A stretch of 23,149 bases of DNA from a virus: positions 1 through 23,149 of IMG/VR virus record IMGVR_UViG_3300046787_000269. One strand, written 5' to 3'. A model generated the notes under the pieces. That model was not told the origin of the DNA, did no database searches, and saw only the letters and a list, made by a program, of their open reading frames with translations. This document shows positions 21,760 through 23,149 of the stretch, piece by piece. Both the position numbers and the translations under genes were made by a program. Numbering within the stretch: the stretch's first letter is position 1; each line of letters begins with the position of its first letter.

Positions 21760-23149
21760 TTACACAATTACAGTCAATTCATCAAACGCCTTATCCACCT
21801 GCAAGCTAATCACTTGGCAGTCGGTTTCGATTATCTCAACAATGCTTTCACGCGCGTCAATGAATACGGGTGCAAACATGCCGAAATGGTAGTTAAGCGC
21901 GTTGATTACGTCAAGGCCAGCGTTTATTTTCATGGCTGTGTTTAGATCGTTGTAAGGCGTGCCGTTTACCGTTGCCTCACAAGTTGGTGCCAGGCCTCCG
22001 TTGATTTGTTCATCAAACATTTTCCACTTGACAATAGCAAACTTCGCGTTTACTCGGCTTTCGACTAGCTCAATGTGCGCTTTTTCGTATGCGTCAATTT
22101 GGAAAGCCACGCGCTCAAGGCTTGCGATTTGTTGGGCAAGTGCACGCTTGTTTTCTGCTAACTCTGCAATTCGGGTGTTAATATCGGCAATGTGGCTAAG
22201 TTTTACAAGCGATGCCTCAACCTCTTTGATTTGCTCATCTAGTTGCTCGCGTTCTTGCTTCAATGCGTTGTTACAAGCCGCCTCAGGTGTGTAAGGTTTG
22301 TGCGTATCGATAGCGTTTTTCAATGCCAGCATTTCGGAAGTGTCGGCAGGTTCTTGCTCGACTACAAATGAGCTTTCTACTTCTTTTAGATAGGTTTCTT
22401 TTGCGATGCGGTAGGCTGTTAGGTCGCCTCTTTTATTTGCAATTTTAATAAGTTCCTCAGCCACCTCGTTAATCTTAGTCTTTACATCCTGCGCCTCAGC
22501 AACTATTTGTTTTATTGCGTTGGCTTTAGCTAGGTTGAATTTTTCGAGTTGCTCTTGCTCGTTACTTTCCATCGGACGCTGGCAGCATGGGCAGCTTTCC
22601 GCAATGGGCGCAAATTCCTTGTCTTTCTCAGCTTGGTACTTTTCTTTGAGCTTGGCTTGCAAATTTGTAAGCACGCGAAAATTTGCCTCGTTTTGATTCT
22701 CAGAACTGCCGTTTTCACTTAATGCAAATTCAATTTTTTGGATTTCTAGGCGCAGCTCCGCTTTGCGTTTCTCGTATGCCTGTGCGCGGTCGTTGTGGTC
22801 TTTGAGTAGCTCGCGTTTCGCTTTCGTGTACTCGTCTTGCCTTTTGTAAAGCTGGTTATTGCTATCAATGACTTTTTGCTGTTCGGCTTTGTTTTGCTCG
22901 GCAATATCCTCTAGCTTCGCATCAATCAATTGCTTAGACACCTTATGCAAGCCTAGTTTTGTCTCCAGCTCCGTAGCATCCAACTCGGTTACGGTCATGC
23001 TTGTAAGCTCCTCAATCTTTGGCGCAATGCCATCAAGTTGCTCCTTTAATCTTTTGCGTTCCGATGCGATGCGCGTTTTTTCGTCTGTAAGCGACTTTCT
23101 CGCCTCAAGTAAAGCAAGTAGTTCGTTTGCTGATTTAAATTCAGCAGGC
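21760..23149 (-). CDS. Rad50/SMC-like AAA ATPase with zinc hook (5' end outside window)
   Basis: The frame is open to the right edge: 463 residues are visible, and no stop occurs upstream of the Met at 22998, so the N-terminal ATP-binding half is missing from view. Long charged coiled coil on both sides brackets a CPCC zinc-hook (Cys136 and Cys139 counted from the Met at 22998, in PIAESCPCCQRPM). The C-terminal ATPase half shows a signature-like DLNTAMKINAGLDVINAL, then FAPVFIDARESIVEI as the Walker B/D-loop equivalent, and CQVISLQVDKAFDELTVIV as the closing strands. Such proteins act with a nuclease to process DNA ends, as SbcC or T4 gp46 do. No SbcD-like gene is visible. The MBL nuclease-like gene 1.9 kb downstream might be its partner, an inference only. 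Confidence 0.82.
   Translation of the reverse strand, partial: PAEFKSANELLALLEARKSLTDEKTRIASERKRLKEQLDGIAPKIEELTSMTVTELDATELETKLGLHKVSKQLIDAKLEDIAEQNKAEQQKVIDSNNQLYKRQDEYTKAKRELLKDHNDRAQAYEKRKAELRLEIQKIEFALSENGSSENQNEANFRVLTNLQAKLKEKYQAEKDKEFAPIAESCPCCQRPMESNEQEQLEKFNLAKANAIKQIVAEAQDVKTKINEVAEELIKIANKRGDLTAYRIAKETYLKEVESSFVVEQEPADTSEMLALKNAIDTHKPYTPEAACNNALKQEREQLDEQIKEVEASLVKLSHIADINTRIAELAENKRALAQQIASLERVAFQIDAYEKAHIELVESRVNAKFAIVKWKMFDEQINGGLAPTCEATVNGTPYNDLNTAMKINAGLDVINALNYHFGMFAPVFIDARESIVEIIETDCQVISLQVDKAFDELTVIV

Noticed and set aside
1-23149. CRISPR array, insertion sequence, integrase or attachment site
   Set aside because: No regularly spaced repeats, transposase, integrase or paired att-like repeats were seen in the window.

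Overview
The window is a stretch of a tailed, siphovirus-like bacteriophage (or prophage) genome. Every supported gene lies on the minus strand, so transcription runs from base 23149 towards base 1. Several families are ones I associate with phages and prophages of Bacteroidota: a DUF4494-type protein, a XkdF-type prohead protease, a sigma-like regulator, a DUF6712-like connector and the tail-tip pair. Recognisable Shine-Dalgarno sites are scarce, which also fits that phylum. The host assignment is an inference from these families, not from a database match.

Layout in transcription order. Bases 23149-19168 are a DNA-recombination module: a Rad50/SMC-like ATPase with a zinc hook (5' end outside the window), a free-standing NUMOD4-HNH-AP2 homing endonuclease, a tRNA-Trp(CCA), a RecT annealing protein and an MBL-fold nuclease-like gene. 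The MBL gene carries an in-frame UGA exactly inside its HxHxDH metal motif. Bases 19171-17635 hold small genes of mostly unknown function (one DUF4494-like, one small putative DNA-binding protein, one small membrane protein), ending at a strong terminator hairpin. Bases 17574-14661 hold a sigma-like HTH protein, small proteins and the small and large terminase subunits. Bases 14664-7441 hold the tail module: a pair of overlapping reading frames joined by a T9 slippery run (a candidate -1 frameshifted tail assembly chaperone), an HK97-gp10-like protein, two large tail-tip proteins and the tape measure protein. Bases 7419-1315 hold the head module: XkdF-type protease, scaffold, major capsid protein, a structural protein, two small proteins, the portal and a head-tail connector. 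Bases 1263-1 hold a structural protein and the start of a tail-fibre gene that runs off the left edge.

Genes are tightly packed, with many TAATG or ATGA stop-start overlaps, implying long co-transcribed and translationally coupled units. Terminator hairpins follow the major capsid gene, the 174-residue structural gene and the early block. They may set expression ratios within the late transcript.

The most interesting signal is the MBL gene. The codons CAC CAG TGA CAA GAC CAC encode HEHQ-stop-QDH. A 6-nt hop between the two Gln codons over UGA would restore the canonical HEHQDH motif exactly. A perfect 9-bp hairpin abuts the proposed take-off codon, and the distal 179 codons stay open and keep family motifs. 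A 6-bp inactivating insertion is the plain alternative.
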